A DNA stretch of 14,209 bases from Pseudomonadota bacterium (GTDB lineage Bacteria; Pseudomonadota; Gammaproteobacteria; UBA11654): assembly GCA_029979325.1 (NCBI GenBank), contig JAPOHS010000026.1:1-14209 (forward strand), in the 5' to 3' direction. How positions within the stretch are numbered: the stretch's first letter is position 1; every line of letters begins with the position of its first letter. This document shows, piece by piece, positions 13,880-14,209 of the stretch. The translations under genes and the position numbers were made by a program. The notes below the pieces were generated by a model. The model had not been told where the DNA came from. It worked only from the letters and a program-made list of their open reading frames with translations, and searched no databases.

Positions 13880-14209
13880 TTACTCCCCTTTAATTGGTTT
13901 ACTTTCTCTCATTAAGTAGTTCACGATTAATTTTCTTGTTTCTGCATCTTCAATGCCTTGCACTCTCATTCTGTTTCCAGGTATATATTCTGATGGATTT
14001 AGTATGAATGCATCAAGAGTTTCTGGCGTCCAGATCAGACCATTACTCTTCATATTGATCAATGCATCAGAATAAGTATAGTTATTTCCAACTCCAGCGG
14101 GTCTACCAAAGATCCCATAAAGAGTAGGTGCCATTCGATCTCTGTCATCTTTTTTTACAGCGTGACAAAACCTACACTTTCCTCCTTCCCAAGTTTCAAA
14201 AGCATGGAT
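13880..14209 (-). CDS. c-type cytochrome, class I (N-terminus outside window)
   Basis: The frame is open to the window edge, leaving 109 visible residues of the C-terminal part. The haem motif CRFCH sits at visible residues 12-16, and the distal Met ligand is likely M81 in PGNRMRVQGI (the usual form is GTKM.F.G). Between them is the usual APTLYGIFGRPAG segment, and after them the C-terminal helix with ETRKLIVNYL. This is a cytochrome c-like domain that would be exported and act in periplasmic electron transfer; the signal peptide must lie upstream of the window. An internal ATG at 14134 comes after the haem motif and cannot be the start. The gene is followed after 4 nt by DUF1838, so it may accept electrons from a dehydrogenase of the same pathway. 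Confidence 0.9.
   Translation of the reverse strand: MHAFETWEGGKCRFCHAVKKDDRDRMAPTLYGIFGRPAGVGNNYTYSDALINMKSNGLIWTPETLDAFILNPSEYIPGNRMRVQGIEDAETRKLIVNYLMRESKPIKGE
13883..13890 (-). promoter_or_regulatory. Strong ribosome binding site of the DUF1838 gene
   Basis: AAGGGGAG lies 7 nt upstream of ATG 13875 and is embedded in the last codons of the cytochrome gene. This ties translation of the two genes together and fixes the DUF1838 start. Confidence 0.75.

Noticed and set aside
14059..14134. Cytochrome start at ATG 14134
   Set aside because: It would remove the CRFCH haem motif that lies just upstream in the same open frame.
1..14209. Insertion sequences, CRISPR arrays, prophage or integrase genes
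   Set aside because: No transposase, integrase, terminal repeats or regularly spaced repeats were seen; the two tRNA genes have no duplicated 3' ends downstream that would mark an inserted element.

Overview
The window is AT-rich DNA from a small, tightly packed bacterial genome. The gene content (SelO, PxpABC, a DUF1244 protein next to an MFS carrier, a spinster-type MFS carrier, a DUF1838 protein, c-type cytochrome) fits a marine gammaproteobacterium, possibly SAR86-like. That placement is inference from gene content and composition; no marker gene is present to prove it.

Layout. Positions 2-304: C-terminal part of an unrecognised protein. 372-462: tRNA-Ser(GCU), followed 18 nt later by an antibiotic-biosynthesis-monooxygenase-like (ABM) small protein and then a secreted YtcJ-type amidohydrolase. 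2506-3963 (minus): SelO protein AMPylase. 4065-5342: ATP/ADP-translocase-like carrier, ending in a bidirectional hairpin terminator. 5343-5875: the only long intergenic region. It contains a probable minus-strand non-coding RNA of about 230 nt with its own promoter and terminator. Next comes a very AT-rich stretch with an exact 12-bp direct repeat, a perfect 12-bp palindrome and an inverted repeat in front of pxpA. 5876-8250: pxpA-pxpB-pxpC, the 5-oxoprolinase operon. 8261-8337: tRNA-Arg(UCG), again followed 18 nt later by a small protein, a PNPOx-like flavoprotein. 8920-10409 (minus): DUF1244 protein and an MFS carrier, translationally coupled. 10480-11667: class III CoA-transferase, divergent from DUF1244. 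11664-14209 (minus): c-type cytochrome (cut by the window edge), DUF1838 protein and spinster-type MFS carrier in a tight operon.

How the parts fit. PxpABC converts 5-oxoproline to glutamate with ATP, so it salvages a spontaneous glutamine breakdown product. The other operons look like substrate-specific uptake and degradation modules (carrier plus enzyme, or periplasmic hydrolase plus small ABM protein) whose substrates cannot be read from sequence. The genome is compact: three convergent gene pairs meet with 0 or 4 nt overlap and no room for terminators, and both tRNAs appear to be co-transcribed with a downstream gene.

The strongest candidate for something undescribed is the minus-strand RNA at about 5348-5576. 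It has a -35/-10 pair, an intrinsic terminator with nine T, no usable reading frame, a possible rod-like fold, and a repeated AAAGAGA motif that falls in predicted loops. I did not recognise its family.
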